Source: Bullera alba
Taxonomy: Eukaryota > Basidiomycota > Tremellomycetes > Tremellales > Bulleraceae
Length of the DNA: 64,000 nt
Assembly (NCBI GenBank): GCA_001600095.1
Contig: BCIX01000004.1
Span: forward strand, 1,554,586-1,618,585
Direction of reading: 5' to 3'
Shown: piece after piece, positions 22,839-34,372 of the stretch
Position numbering within the stretch: position 1 is the first letter of the stretch
How the letters are laid out: the number at the start of each line of letters is the position of its first letter
The notes under the pieces: model-generated
Databases searched by the model: none
Seen by the model: only the letters and a program-made list of their open reading frames with translations
What the model was told of the DNA's origin: nothing
Translations under genes and position numbers: made by a program

Positions 22839-24249
22839 ATGTCTTGGTGAGTGGCTGCTACAGCAAGATGATTCTAGTGCGCTAGGATGCTCACACTGTC
22901 TGTAGGGGAGGGTGAGTCTCCTGCTCGGCCGATTCCGTAGTCCCGGTGCCGGTCCATCAATGTTGCATCTAGGGCTACGGATTGGATGCCCGACTGCTTG
23001 CATGTTGTCGTTGTGCTGATATAGGACCAGTCTCAAGAAAGCGACGTCCCGTATGGGCACGACGATCATGCAGAAGACGGGTCAGGTGGAGAGGACCGTT
23101 GATCGAGAGTTCGCCGAGGAGGAAGGGAGGTACAGAGGGTGAGTACTTTGCGGGCTTGCAACGACCTCGATCTAGCAGTCGTCTTGAGTATCGTCGGTCA
23201 CTGCGAATAGCGTGTTGACGAAGTCACCTGTAGCCTGGAGAAAGAAGCCAACAATCTACAAAAGGATGCCAAGACTTACCTTGATGCGATGCGATGTGAG
23301 TGGTTTGGTTGCCTCCAACCCTTTATATTGCACATTGTGGGAACGTGAGGCTCAATATTCTGTATACTGATGGCACGCAGCGATGGCCTCTGCGCAGACT
23401 AGAATCGCCGAGACGATATCCCTGTTCTACTCGGCCGACCGGGCGAGCGATGTGAGTGACTTGGCGTCCGTTGGCGATTGAGAAACGCTACTGACACTTG
23501 AGCAGGGTGCCATGGCTGGACACGCTTACAAGGCTGCAGTAGATGAGCTCGATAGTGGTGTCACCCGGGAGCTAGTGAGTGGCAGATCTCCAAGGTCGAG
23601 GTAACGCTGACTCGAATATTCAGGACGTACCCTACAGAGCAACTGTGCTGGAGCCAGTCGGCAAATTCGCATCCTATTTCCCCACCGTCAACTCTGCCAT
23701 CGACAAACGAAATCATAAGGTTAGCTATTGTTTTCTCGTCGAGTCGCTATACGAGAAGCTAATATGACTGATCACGCTATTAGATGATCGACTACGACGC
23801 TGCTCGGGCCAAGGTCAAGAAACTGGTAGAAAAGCCAGCCGAGGACACACTCAAGCTACCTCGAGCTCAGTCCGAGCACGATGACGCCAAAGAGGTGTTC
23901 AGCATCTTGAATGAGCAACTTATTGCTGAACTGCCACTCTTGGTCGACCTGCGTATACGTAAGTGATGCCCCTTGTAGACAGATCGATATACTGACAAAT
24001 CTCTAGCCTACCTCGACCCCTCGTTCGAGGCCATGGTCAGATGTCAGCTGAAGTTCGCGGAGGAGGGCTACGAGAAGCTCTCTGGTGTTCAGAGGTGAGC
24101 ACAAACTTAATATAATGGAGCACGTTCGCTGACAGTCGTTTAGATACTTTGCCGACCACATCAGAGACGACTACGCCAATGGTGCGCTGGATCAGCAGGT
24201 AGAGGGTGTCTTGGATCAAATGAGGGAGCTGTCGATCTACGGTCCTTAG
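22839..24249 (+). CDS. HOB3: BAR-domain protein Hob3/Rvs161
   Basis: Ten exons: 22839-22846, 22906-22911, 23031-23138, 23234-23295, 23381-23451, 23506-23574, 23624-23719, 23784-23958, 24007-24094, 24144-24249; 789 nt, 262 aa against 264 aa for S. pombe Hob3. N-BAR protein that forms crescent dimers on curved membranes and acts in actin patches, endocytosis and Cdc42 activation at division sites. Motifs: MSWGGLKKATSRMGTTIMQ, GQVERTVDREFAEEEGRYRG, AKTYLDAMR, DGAMAGHAYKAAVDEL, NKRNHKMIDYD-like core. There is no SH3 domain, which separates it from Rvs167. The first coding exon is 8 nt and the second only 6 nt; both are needed to give MSWGG in frame. Confidence 0.95.
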
Positions 24250-25869
24250 GCTGTGAGGTGTCACCGTGACGTTGTACATTGTATGCAAGAGACTGGAATT
24301 GCGAAGCGCTCAGAACTCCGTCTGCTGGAACGCGAGTTTGACCTATGTAGAGGGTAGCCTCAACGTCGCTGACAACGAGGGTAGGGGATCTGGTAGGATG
24401 CGGAGCCGGTCCGATAGGTCCGATGGCTGGTCTTTGCGCCGATCATCGGTAACGGCCGGGCTGCTACGTTTTCACCGGTGACCACTTGTTCAATCTCATT
24501 CTGACCCTCTTGATCCTCAACTTTCCAACCCTCCCACCCATACAGTGACCTGTCTCTGGTCAGCACTGACATTGAGTCTGAATATCAAACTGAATTTGAG
24601 CACGTAGCCGATCTTCGATCTACTTCAAGGAGCATCGAAACCACGGGGTAACTAATTGCGCTCGCCGTGCCTTGATGGTAACTGTCCCCTCCGACTTCAA
24701 TTCGCTTGAGTGACCGATGACACGTGTGGAGCGATGCTGCGTAGACGACCTATACTCATCGTCCTCTTGCTGATGTCGAGTGGCCATACAAGCTATTCAC
24801 GATGAATAGCTTACTTACTCAACAGGTCCTCGAGATTTATAAAGCTCGATCGAGACCCAGCGAATGTCGACGATGATCGGACTCGCCTCGAGTGGGGAAG
24901 AGGGGGCATCGCATCGTCGTCAAGGAAGACGAGGGTACATCCTTTGGACTAGTCGAAGGGTGAGAGTGTGTGTACTTCTAGCGTGTCTTTCGGAGGAGGA
25001 GAGGGTTTTGACTCCATGACAGGTCCAGGCTGACCTACCTCGAAGGTTAGAGCCTGTTAGAGCTCGCTCTCGCCATCTCTGCTTCAGGTCCGGGTGACCA
25101 TCCTTTGGCCGATCATGTCCTCGCTCGGGCGTCTCAAGTGTGTCACTCTCTCGCTCCTCGCTCTCCTCCCCCCACGAATACCCCCGTGCACAGATCCATC
25201 GGAGACCTCATGATCAAACGTCAACCCCTTGCCATCACCATCAACCATCACCTCAACCCTTTTTCCCTCTCTCGCTGCCCGACGCCGGCGGTACTCGTTC
25301 CTCCCCGCCTCCCTCACCCCCCTGGCCATCAAATGGGGACACGCTCAAGGGTCTTCTTAGCCACAAACTTTCACTCGACAGCCACGACTCTGACCGTGTT
25401 CGAGAGCGCCTTTGGATCTCTACATCTTAACCTTCCAAAAAACTCACCCCACCACCTCCCACCCTTCCGTCTTCACCCAACCTCCCATCTCGCTGTCCAT
25501 TCGTCCCCAACTGTACTCTGGCTGTACACACCCGACCGACTCGAGTACCCCTTGGAGAAACGTTGTACCTCTCACCACTGTGATCACTGTGGCAGCGACA
25601 GGGACCCAAAGAAGACAAGCTGGGCAGACGACCCAAAAATCTTGAGATTTGACGGTTGGCTGATTCGATTCAATCACTCTTGCAAGACCAAGCCGGTCAC
25701 AACGTGGGCATCTAGGTCATATCCCTGCTCCATACAGCACTTTCGCATACATACCCAACGAGACATATACCCAGCTTGACCTACAGTCAACCCGCTTGGC
25801 TTCTTTCGCCTCGTGTTTCCTCTTCTTGACCTGGTGGTTCCTTTTCCTTCACGACGACACCACGACGCA
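24250..25869. other. long non-coding stretch, probable PUF leader
   Basis: 1.6 kb between HOB3 and the PUF start. From about 25100 the plus strand is strongly C/T-rich, as in long fungal 5' leaders. A 224-codon open frame (25105-25779) there has biased His/Pro/Ser/Leu content and no family motif, so I treat it as leader. A perfect palindrome lies at 24791-24811. Confidence 0.45.
24791..24811. repeat. perfect 21-bp palindrome
   Basis: Two 9-bp arms, AGCTATTCA and TGAATAGCT, around a CGA spacer. It could be a dimeric regulator site or a hairpin; it is not followed by a T-run. Confidence 0.6.
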
Positions 25870-28799
25870 ATGACCAATCCTCCCGCGGAATCCCAAGGCT
25901 CCAACACTGTCAATAGTAGGGGCGAGGTCGTCGCAGGGGAAGCGGGTTACGCATCACTTCCACCTCCAGGCAGTATCACGTCCCCACCAACACCGGCCTA
26001 CTTCTCCCCTGTACCAACACCTCCTTCCGCGACTACGAGAAGCGCTTCTGCTGCACAGCCTTACCCCACCTACCAAGACGGTCTCCCTCCAGCACCGCAC
26101 GTCCTCTACCACACTCCCTACGTCCCTCGACAGCCGGGTCCAAACGGTCTAGGATCGCCATTCATCCCTATGGCGGGCAACCAAGCTGAGAATCTCGTCG
26201 GCAACGCCTACGCCTTCAACGAAGTCATGTCCACTCTTCAATCCCTCTCCCACAATGCGGGGTACCCCCTCGGCGAGCCATTCAATCTCCTGCCACCGAA
26301 CGACATCATGCATGTAGCAAGCATGGCAAGAGGCGACCCAGCGAATGGATATCACCCACAAGGATCACACGGCGCCCATGGTCGTAGCGACAGTGGCAAC
26401 CAACGCTCCGCCAATGCTCCGTACAGACCGCCTCATGTCCAGCGAAAGGCCGCCTTGGACGTCCCACCTCACCTCACGCTGCAGAGACAGGCGCAAGGGA
26501 TGGCAGGCAATCCATTCTTTGGCATGCCAGACGCTCGTGACAATTGGTGGCAAAACCCTCAGAATCAGATGGCAGAGATCCACCGACAAACCCATCCAGT
26601 CGGCAACGGGGCTAACAACGGGAACGGCTCGGTCAGAAGGAAGGACAACCAGGTAGGTCCTGTATCCTCAAATAGACCCTCGCTGAGCTCTCACACAGCG
26701 ATTCGGTCCAACTTTTCCAGGTCAACATCAACCCGGAGATGGGAGGTCCACGTCTGCCCGACAAACGGCTCATAACCAGACGTATCAGAATCAATTCCTG
26801 AACGCTTTCGGAATGCAGAACCCCAAGACGGTCGCCTTCGCCCAGTACGGAGTGCAGAATGGAGCTGTTCACGGCTTTCCAAACGGCGCGTACACCCAGA
26901 GCCGTGGAAATGGGAGTGGATTTGGCGCTCCGATGAAAGATCACAATCCGTTCAAAATGGGCGATATGGGTCGAGCGTACCCCGCAGGCGAACTGAATAT
27001 TGGCGCTCGATCTGGTGCCCCTCGCAGTGTCCTCTTGGAAGATTACAGGATGAACAAGATGAACAGGAAGTGGGACATCACGGTGGGTCAGAGCTGAATA
27101 GCAATGCCACGGAAGCTTACCGGAAATCGTAGGAGCTTCAAGGCTACATGGTCGAGTTCGCGAATGATCAGCATGGTTCACGATTCATCCAGACCCGCTT
27201 GGAGACCTGCAGCAAAGAGATCCGAAATCTGATCTTCAAGGAGATCACGCCGAGTACGATCGAATTGATGACCGATGTGTTTGGCAACTATGTCATCCAA
27301 AAGGCCTTTGACCTCGGCGACGATCAGCAGAAGAAACTCATGGTCAAGCAGATGGAGGGACAGGTGCTTGCGCTCTCGATGCACATGTACGGATGCAGGG
27401 TGAGTCGGCTGGCTGGTCTTCATCGTTACACTTCAGCTGACTCTGAAAATGTGCAGGTCATTCAGAAAGCTTTGGAGCATGTCAACACGGAAACACGCCA
27501 GAAGCTTGTGACTGAACTTGAACCACACATCAAAGACTGCGTCACGTCGTCAAACGCAAACCATGTCATTCAAGTGAGTTGAAAGGCTGAGATAAACCCC
27601 TGCTCACCTTTCGCAGCGCTTGATCACACTGGACCCTCCGCAATCCCTTCCCGACGCCTTTGTTGGCCATGTCGTACCATTGTCCAGAAACAGCTTTGGG
27701 TGTCGAGTCTTGCAGAGGATGTTTGAGCAGTTGCCCGATCACATGATCAGAGAGCTGCTCGACGAGATGCACCCACACGCCATCCCTCTCATGGAGGATC
27801 AGTACGGGAGTGAGTCAAAGGCAAGCTTGATGACGGCATACTGATCAGCTGTCTAGACTACGTAGTCCAGAGCGTCATCACCAAGGGCAACGACGAGGAC
27901 AAGAAGAAAGTCGTTGATCAGATCAAGGGGAGGATGCTTGCGCGTGAGTACTAGCCTGGGCTGTTCGATACCCGGTCAACCACTGATGATGCCCAGTCTG
28001 CCGACACAAGTTCGCATCCAACGTCTGCGAAAAGGCCTTGGTGCATTGCGATCCCAAAGACAGGAAAGAGTTGATCGACGAGCTGGTCGACGAGAAACCG
28101 AATGGGTCTAGCAATATTGGAATGCTGTTGCGTGATGCGTTTGGCAACTTTTCCATCCAGGTAAGTGGTAAGCAAGAATGACTATCGCAGACCTGTTCGC
28201 TGAGTCTTTGTAGACCGCCCTTCGTTACGCAGAGCCAGAGCACCGAAACAAGGTGAGTGGAAGCGGCGTTGGGGGAGTCCTTGCTAAGTCTACCTTAGCT
28301 CGTTAGTATGGTTGTGCCAGAGCTCACTGGGATCCGTAACACGCCTGTGGGTAAACGCCTCGAAGCCACACTTCTCGATTGGGAGAACAACGGTCAGATC
28401 CCACCGGGCCTTCTCATCACTTCCATCTCGAAACCCATGAGCAAGCTCAACATGAACGTGGACGTCTCGATCGATAGCTCGACCGGAGAGTCGACCTTCC
28501 GAAGTCTTGGGTCCATGAGCTCGGACATGACCACCACCACCGACATGACATCGACGACCGACTCGGCCTACACTCCGAAGTCACCCTCGACCTCGTCTAC
28601 TTCTGTTGGCGACGACGTCCAGAACGATGCCAAACTCAGGAGCACGGCCTCGACACCGATAAAAGGCGTCGCGAGCGCGGAGAGCACTTCGGCCCGGGGT
28701 GGTCAGGCGAGACGAGGGCGAATGCTCGATCCCGGGGAGGCGACGGCGACTGTCGTGGGTGCTGGCAAGAGGGACCTTGATCGAGATAGCTGGAGGTAG
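25870..28799 (+). CDS. Pumilio-family (PUF) RNA-binding protein
   Basis: Nine exons: 25870-26652, 26699-27082, 27133-27399, 27457-27573, 27617-27809, 27857-27943, 27997-28160, 28214-28252, 28299-28799; 2535 nt, 844 aa. A Pro/Gln/Gly-rich N-terminus, then eight PUF repeats from about residue 385. Recognition cores in order: SRFIQ, NYVIQ, CRVIQ, NHVIQ, CRVLQ, NYVVQ, SNVCE, NFSIQ. These are the classic Pumilio tripartite residues. Cytoplasmic repressor that binds 3' UTRs and recruits deadenylase. A short Thr/Ser-rich tail ends the protein. The first intron is only 46 nt; its acceptor was chosen because it alone keeps frame into FGPTFPGQHQPGD. Confidence 0.95.
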
Positions 28800-29235
28800 A
28801 CGGAGTTGGCAACTGGCGGTGTATGAGACGTATCGCGAATATCATGAACGGTGAACGGAGAGAACACGAGTCGATACAATCTGTGTATACCGAGTGATCA
28901 GGCTGGAGTACAGTACATCTGGGCATTTCCAGTGCAATGCAGCGCATCTCCGGGGTTGGGACTAGCAAGGCAAGATGTCTGGCGACAGTATGGAGCAACT
29001 GATTGACTGATCGCTGAGCTGCCACAGTTTTTCGACGGAATCAAAATTTCGTCGTAGCAAAGCCGTGATCAAACGAAGGTACACCTGACGACCTCAGACC
29101 TGTAACTTGCCTGCAACTTCAAGTAACTAGCCAACAGGAGCAGCTCGAGTACCACGGAGGACATCTACAGCTCGAGGAGCGCAGAACTGGACTCATAGCT
29201 TTGCTCAAACTACACCTAGGAGCTTTTTCGCCAAA
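28800..29235. other. PUF 3' region and uS4m promoter
   Basis: 436 bp without coding character. Holds AAATTTCGTCG near 29045, resembling the repeated element upstream of eS1. Confidence 0.4.
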
Positions 29236-30727
29236 ATGAGGCCGACCTCAGCGACGATGATCCGGATGAAGGATAGCGAGCTGTTCAACTTCAAGCGGTT
29301 GCTGCCTAGTATGGTGAGTCGGTCGTCGAGAAGCGCAGTCTAGAGATAGTCGCGGACAAGAGAAGCTGACAGGATCCGGTCTAGACTTGGAAGCCGGAGA
29401 ACCTATATGCTATCTACCAGAGGACACATCGGGACGGAGCCGTGGTCAAGGATATCGACTTTACTCGATCGTCGAGGAGTGTGTTCCAGCAGCGATGGCT
29501 TGCGAAACGACTGTTGAAGAGCTATCACAGCTCGTTTATCACTACGAAAAAGCTCGAGCGATGGTGGCTGCCTCGATCAATTCCCGCCATTCACACGCAT
29601 TCAGCCGCATCGACAGCTTCGAGCGGTGTAGTCGAGGACGTGGACGGTAAACTGGGCGGAGAATCCCTCGCGACCAAGGACAATGGAGCGTTCGGAGCAC
29701 CTAGAAGACCGGGCAGCACGAGCTATTCCGAGTTGACGTCGAATAGCGCACTGAGCAGATATGTAGAGGGCAGGGAGACAGCCGGAGGCAGAACATTGGA
29801 CGAAAAGGCCATGAAGGCAAAGAAGAGGGAAGCGACGATACCTCTGGGAAGTTTGGTGTTCATTCACGTCGAGAGAAGGTTGGATGTTGTGATTTTCAGG
29901 AGTTGCTTTGCCAGTAGTGTCTACGCTGCAAAGTCCTTGGTCGTTGGTGGAAAAGTCAAAGTCAACGGTCAACTGGTGAGTGATGGCGGGCGAAGAGGGG
30001 ATATCTGAGCTAATCGTCTTGCTAGATCCGAAACGCAAATACACTACTACGTCCCGGAGATGTGGTTTCGGTGGACCCCAAGGCCATTAGCTTCATTCAG
30101 CCATACAAGCCCAGAGCTGCCAAACCCGCTGAGGACGAGGAGAATGCCGAATCGGAAGAGGATTCTGGAGCGGACAAGCCAGCAAAGCAGGACGACGCTC
30201 ACAAAGCGTCCGGAAACGACAAACCCTTTGGCGAATGCTTCACACTACCCGACTACGCCTCGCCTCACATCTTTGTCCCAGCCTACCTCCTCCCTTCCTA
30301 CTTGACCTGTTCGGTCGTCTACGTCCGACACCCCACCGCTCGACCGTACTACAGTGAAATTCCAAGTCCGTTTGACGCTGGAGGAGAGTTGATGAGTCTG
30401 GCCTGGGAGTGGTGGAACAAGAAGATGCCAAAGATGGCAGGACGGTCGAGACAGTGGTACAACCCGCAGAGAACACAGGAGAGGCATCAGTTGCCAAGGC
30501 GGGAGACGTACAGGGTCGAGACTGGCGGAGTCTTCAACCGAATGTCCCCGAGCAGAAGACCGCAGAGGCCAGTGATCAAGAGGACAAGCAAGTCAGTGGT
30601 GAAGAGGGCGAGCAAGCCGGTGGCACAGAGCGCGGATCAGCCAGTGACTAAGAAGATAAGGCCGCAGAGAGAACCCCGTTCGAGGCCGGCCGCCTCGAAG
30701 CCGGTCGAGTCGATACACTCCTCGTAG
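29236..30727 (+). CDS. NAM9: mitochondrial small-subunit ribosomal protein uS4m
   Basis: Exons 29236-29313, 29385-29975, 30026-30727; 1371 nt, 456 aa. The N-terminal block (KPENLYAIYQRT) and the S4 RNA-binding domain (ERRLDVVIFRSCFASS ... SLVVGGKVKVNGQLI ... LLRPGDVVSV) are diagnostic of uS4m/Nam9. Two insertions rich in Glu/Asp or Ser/Gly separate the blocks, and the C-terminal third (IFVPAYLLPSYLTCSVVYVRHP) is typical of the fungal mitochondrial form. A very basic tail with SVVKRASKPVAQ-type repeats ends it. Nuclear gene for the mitoribosome 37S subunit. Confidence 0.92.
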
Positions 30728-30846
30728 CCTTGACGTATCTTATGCAGTCTTGCCTCCGTGCTTGTCGTGGACGATGCTTCAGACATGTAGTCTATCCTGG
30801 AGGGGTCACTGCAGATGTCGATATGTTGCATACAGAGCCCTAGCAT

Positions 30847-31609
30847 CTACTTCTCATCCTCGGGAAGAGGTGGGAGTTCGGGGATAAGTCCTTCCTTCAC
30901 CAACAGCTTCTCAAGCTCTCCGCTCTGGTGCACTAGGAAGTGTCAGTACAGTACTTTCTTGACCTGGAGACTTTATGCTCACTTGAAAACATGATGTCTG
31001 CACCGCCTACGAACTCTCCTTTGATGTACACTTGGGGGATTGTTGGCCAATCGCTGGTGCGCGTCAGTCACGCTATAAACCTCATCTGGTACCACAAAGG
31101 CCTACCTGAACTCTTTGATGCCCTCTCTTAGCTCCTGATCCGCTAGACAGTTGAAAGCCTTGATCTTCTCCCTCTCCACGCCCTGAACCAATCAGCAAGG
31201 TTCCCAACACCAGGCCTATCCCACTCACATTGACATCCAGGATCTGAACTACGGCTCGGGAGAAACCACACTGAGGAGCCTCGGGCGAGCCTTTCATGAA
31301 CAGGACCAAGGGGTTCTCCGTAACGGCCTGACAAGTGTAGACGTCAGTTGAAGTCTTCACCGGATCGAAGACGAAGCCAAGCCAAAGTCGTCCGGCGGTT
31401 CCACATGGACAAGCGGACTCACATCCTCTATCAGCTTCCTAGCTTCTGTCGAGAGGTTTCTCCTTGCGGCGATGAGGCTGGTGGCTTGGTAGACCTGAGT
31501 CCGGGGAAGGGATCGCTAGGTGAGAGTCACTTAGTCAGCGGTGATCGAGGATGTACACTTTCCACTAGAGACTTACAAGCGTCTTCAGACCTGCTTGAGC
31601 GAATGACAT
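30847..31609 (-). CDS. GRX5: mitochondrial monothiol glutaredoxin
   Basis: Exons 31609-31577, 31515-31423, 31327-31229, 31182-31106, 31053-30983, 30932-30847; 459 nt, 152 aa. Transfers [2Fe-2S] clusters in the mitochondrial ISC pathway. The CGFS active site is present ([14 protein letters not shown]), with FMKGSPE before it and [18 protein letters not shown] (glutathione-binding TIPQ and GG) after. The first 40 residues are basic and hydroxylated ([13 protein letters not shown]), consistent with a presequence. Divergent from the rhodanese gene, 343 bp away. Confidence 0.96.
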
Positions 31610-31952
31610 GGCTGATAACTGGCTTGGCTACTGTGGAAGTGTTGCTACCGTTCGTAAAAGTGTGGACACAAGATGAATCGGTGAGATGATCAGACAGATC
31701 ACAGACGACTGAATTTCCATGCATCGAATCTTCACCGTTGCCGCCCGAGAGTTTATTTACACCACACGTCATTGGCTCAACCTCTTACCATCCTCTACTC
31801 GTCTCACTCCTCAACACTCTTCTGTCGGCCAGGTTGAGACTGAGCTGCTCGGAGACCGCTGCCAAGGGTTCATGCATAGGTACTCTCCAGCACAGCTAAG
31901 AAGCTTCATTCGATCTCCCTTGGTGACATTCGGTTCGAGAGTCAAATCGGAC
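31610..31952. promoter_or_regulatory. divergent promoter GRX5 / rhodanese
   Basis: Compact shared region. The stretch 31719-31952 is open in frame with the rhodanese gene, so it could be either leader or an N-terminal extension. Confidence 0.4.
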
Positions 31953-32839
31953 ATGTCGTTTCAGCTACCGTACAAATGGATCACAGCGGAGGTGGGTGTG
32001 TTATGGCTTCGATAGAGAAGCTCCCCTCCAGTATCGCACTAGCAGAGGCTCAGGACGTACATGACTTGTGAAGCTGATACCGCTTGACGTGTTAGGAGCT
32101 CGCAGAGGTCCTCAAGGCGAAACCGGTCGACGAGCTGAAATCCCTCGTTGTCGTCGACGTGAGGGATAGTGACTTCGCTGTGAGCATCCTGCCCCAAGCT
32201 TTGCGTTGCAGTGACTGATGGTAAAGCAGGGCGGGAACATCATCTCGGCGCTCAACGTCCCAAGCGAGACCTTCCACGACAGTGTGAATGGCTTGGTGGA
32301 CCGACTAGAGACAAGTGAGTATTGCCTTTTGAGCGATGTCAACGGCAAGCTCGACGGTCTTTGCACCTGAAATGAGCTGATCTTGGGTTTGAACTCAGCA
32401 CCTAAGGTGGTCTTCCGTGAGTCATGGATAGAACGAGAGGCTAGGTGCGGCATCGGCTGAGAACTCAGACTGTGCTCTTTCTCAGGCTAGGTACGTCCCA
32501 ATCAGACATCCGGTAGTAGGTGCTAACTGCTCCTGAAGAGGACCCAAAGCTGCTAGGGTGAGGCAAGAGCGATGTCCATGACTACATGTAACATGCTAAT
32601 GCCACCCGCAGATATACGCCGAAACGCGGGCATCGCTCAAGCCCTCTGCGCAGCCGCAGGAGATATTCGTCTTGCGGGAAGGGTTTTCAGGCTTTCAAGC
32701 AAAGTACAGAGTGAGCGATCCATATCCGAGCCCACTGGCTCGGCCTCTCTTCTCTGAGCGGTGGATAGATTCGTTACTGACCATCGCGCAGAACGATCCC
32801 GAATTGATAGAGAAGTTCAACAAGTACTATCATGATTAA
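31953..32839 (+). CDS. Cdc25-like rhodanese phosphatase/sulfurtransferase (Ibp1/Ych1 type)
   Basis: Eight exons: 31953-31991, 32096-32179, 32230-32314, 32399-32416, 32469-32490, 32539-32557, 32612-32710, 32792-32839; 414 nt, 137 aa, equal within one residue to S. pombe Ibp1. A single rhodanese domain: WITAEELAEVL, VVVDVRDSDFAGG, then the active-site loop HCALSQARGPKAA (Cys-x5-Arg), as in Cdc25-type phosphatases. Three successive exons of 18, 22 and 19 nt encode the strand and loop of the active site. An in-frame ATG at 31719 would add 78 residues with mitochondrial-like N-terminal character; the 31953 start gives the family length and is preferred. Confidence 0.9.
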
Positions 32840-33191
32840 TTTGTGGACATCACGCTTTGTCCACTGCCCGAGTGGAGATTCCCGATGCCGAGTGCTAGCG
32901 CAGTAGCCAGTGGCTCTTATTAGACAACGGACGACAAGATGTACAGGTCCGAAGACTGTCTGAAGTTCCGTGGAGATCAGCATGTCGTAAACCTTGCACC
33001 AGCGTCTAAATCACCGGCCTCACCTCGGGATCTCGGTCATTATGTTTCGGGCGCCTTATCAGGCGCTCGATCAGATGACAGGCGCTCTAGTAGATCTGGC
33101 TTCTGATCATCTGACAAACTCGTCGACGTTCATTGGCCGTGGATGATGATGTTGCTTATCTGCATTCCACCAGGACGCGCACGATCGCATC
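32840..33191. other. intergenic
   Basis: 3' region of the rhodanese gene and promoter of the hemerythrin-like gene. A GGCGC-containing element repeats around 33050-33085 (TCAGGCGCTCGATCAGATGACAGGCGCTC, shown here only as the repeat unit AGGCGCTC). No gene. Confidence 0.4.
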
Positions 33192-34372
33192 ATGTCTTCT
33201 GGACCGCATCCTATACCCTCAGCCCCTCAGGATAGCTACTTTGCGTCGGAAGAGTACCACTCTGTCAAGTCGTGGCTCAAAGAGCAATGTGCCGGAGAAC
33301 GACCAGGATGGGAAGGGAGGTGGCGCTGGGAGATGAGCGCGGCTCATCATATGCTCCTCGGCTTCATAGAGAGGACTTACCTTGTGAGCAACAGGGGGTT
33401 TATAGGATAGCATACTGACCTTTCAGTTTGCCGATTATGCGGTGGAGAACGATGACTTGGCAAACTACCTTGCCTTTGGCGAGGTCGCCATTGTGCGTAT
33501 AGTTGCACAGCACTCGAGAGGATCTGACTGATGGATGAGGCTTAGTTTCAAATGTGGAACCACCATGCATTCGAAGGCATGCCGAGGATACTGTCCAGAT
33601 CTCTGACCACGCTGATCATATAGGATGGCAGAAAGCAAGATCTTCCCGACGCTCAACTCGCACGCCCCATCGGTATGTACCGAGTCCAGCATGGCTGGTT
33701 ATGATAGCTGATCAGAGCTCATAGCCCGCATTGCTGGGAAACATTGAAGAACACCACTTGTTCGACATACCGATGGACGCTACGTGGCTATACCTCCGTC
33801 GCTGCCGAGCCGCTCTCACTCCTCCACCACCCGCTTCGCCTGTTCCTGAGCCCCCGGCCGAGGTCCTAGCCATTGATCTGGGCAGGTATGGTCTCGACCC
33901 AAGCAGGCCATTCGACCCACAAGCTCTGAGGACGCACATCGAGGGCTGGGCGAGACCTCTGGTCGAACACCTGAAAGATGAGATTCACACCATTTCACCA
34001 GAGTATATTGCCAAAGTCGGTCAGGGCAACATCGAGACTTTGGACAAGGCCGTGCTTAAACACTTACAAGGCTACGATCCAAGTTGGTTCCTGTGCAGCG
34101 TTTACGGTGGGTAGATGACGAGTTCGGACAGAGCTGATCATTTAGCGTCTGTCGATCCGGGACTGGTGGACAAGCTGGTTCAACCGCCGTGGATCATACG
34201 AAACCTTCTCTTGCCGGTACATTACAGTGTGTTTGAAGCAGTGCTGATGCGCCCGTAGCTCTTGTGGGGCCCGAAGTATGCTGGTCTGTGGAAGTATTGC
34301 GCGTTCCCAGAGGTGAGAGGCTGATTGGTGATCCAGCTAATGCGAAAGAATCTCTACTTCTGGGGCAAGTGA
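33192..34372 (+). CDS. hemerythrin-like (HHE) domain protein
   Basis: Exons 33192-33383, 33427-33492, 33546-33576, 33632-33672, 33725-34106, 34146-34216, 34259-34312, 34349-34372; 861 nt, 286 aa. The metal-ligand pattern of the HHE/hemerythrin fold is present: SAAHHMLLGF, WNHHAFEESKIFP, NIEEHHLFD, LVEHLKDEIHTI. Such fungal proteins are thought to hold a non-haem di-iron centre; substrate and role here are unknown. The C-terminus (LLWGPKYAGLWKYCAFPE) is Trp/Tyr-rich as in relatives. The third intron (33577-33631) has a GC donor (AAG|GCATGC) and is the only joining that yields HHAFEESKIFP in frame. Confidence 0.83.

Noticed and set aside
25105..25779. 224-codon frame before the PUF gene
   Set aside because: Low-complexity His/Pro/Ser composition from C/T-rich leader DNA, no recognisable domain, ends just before the PUF start.
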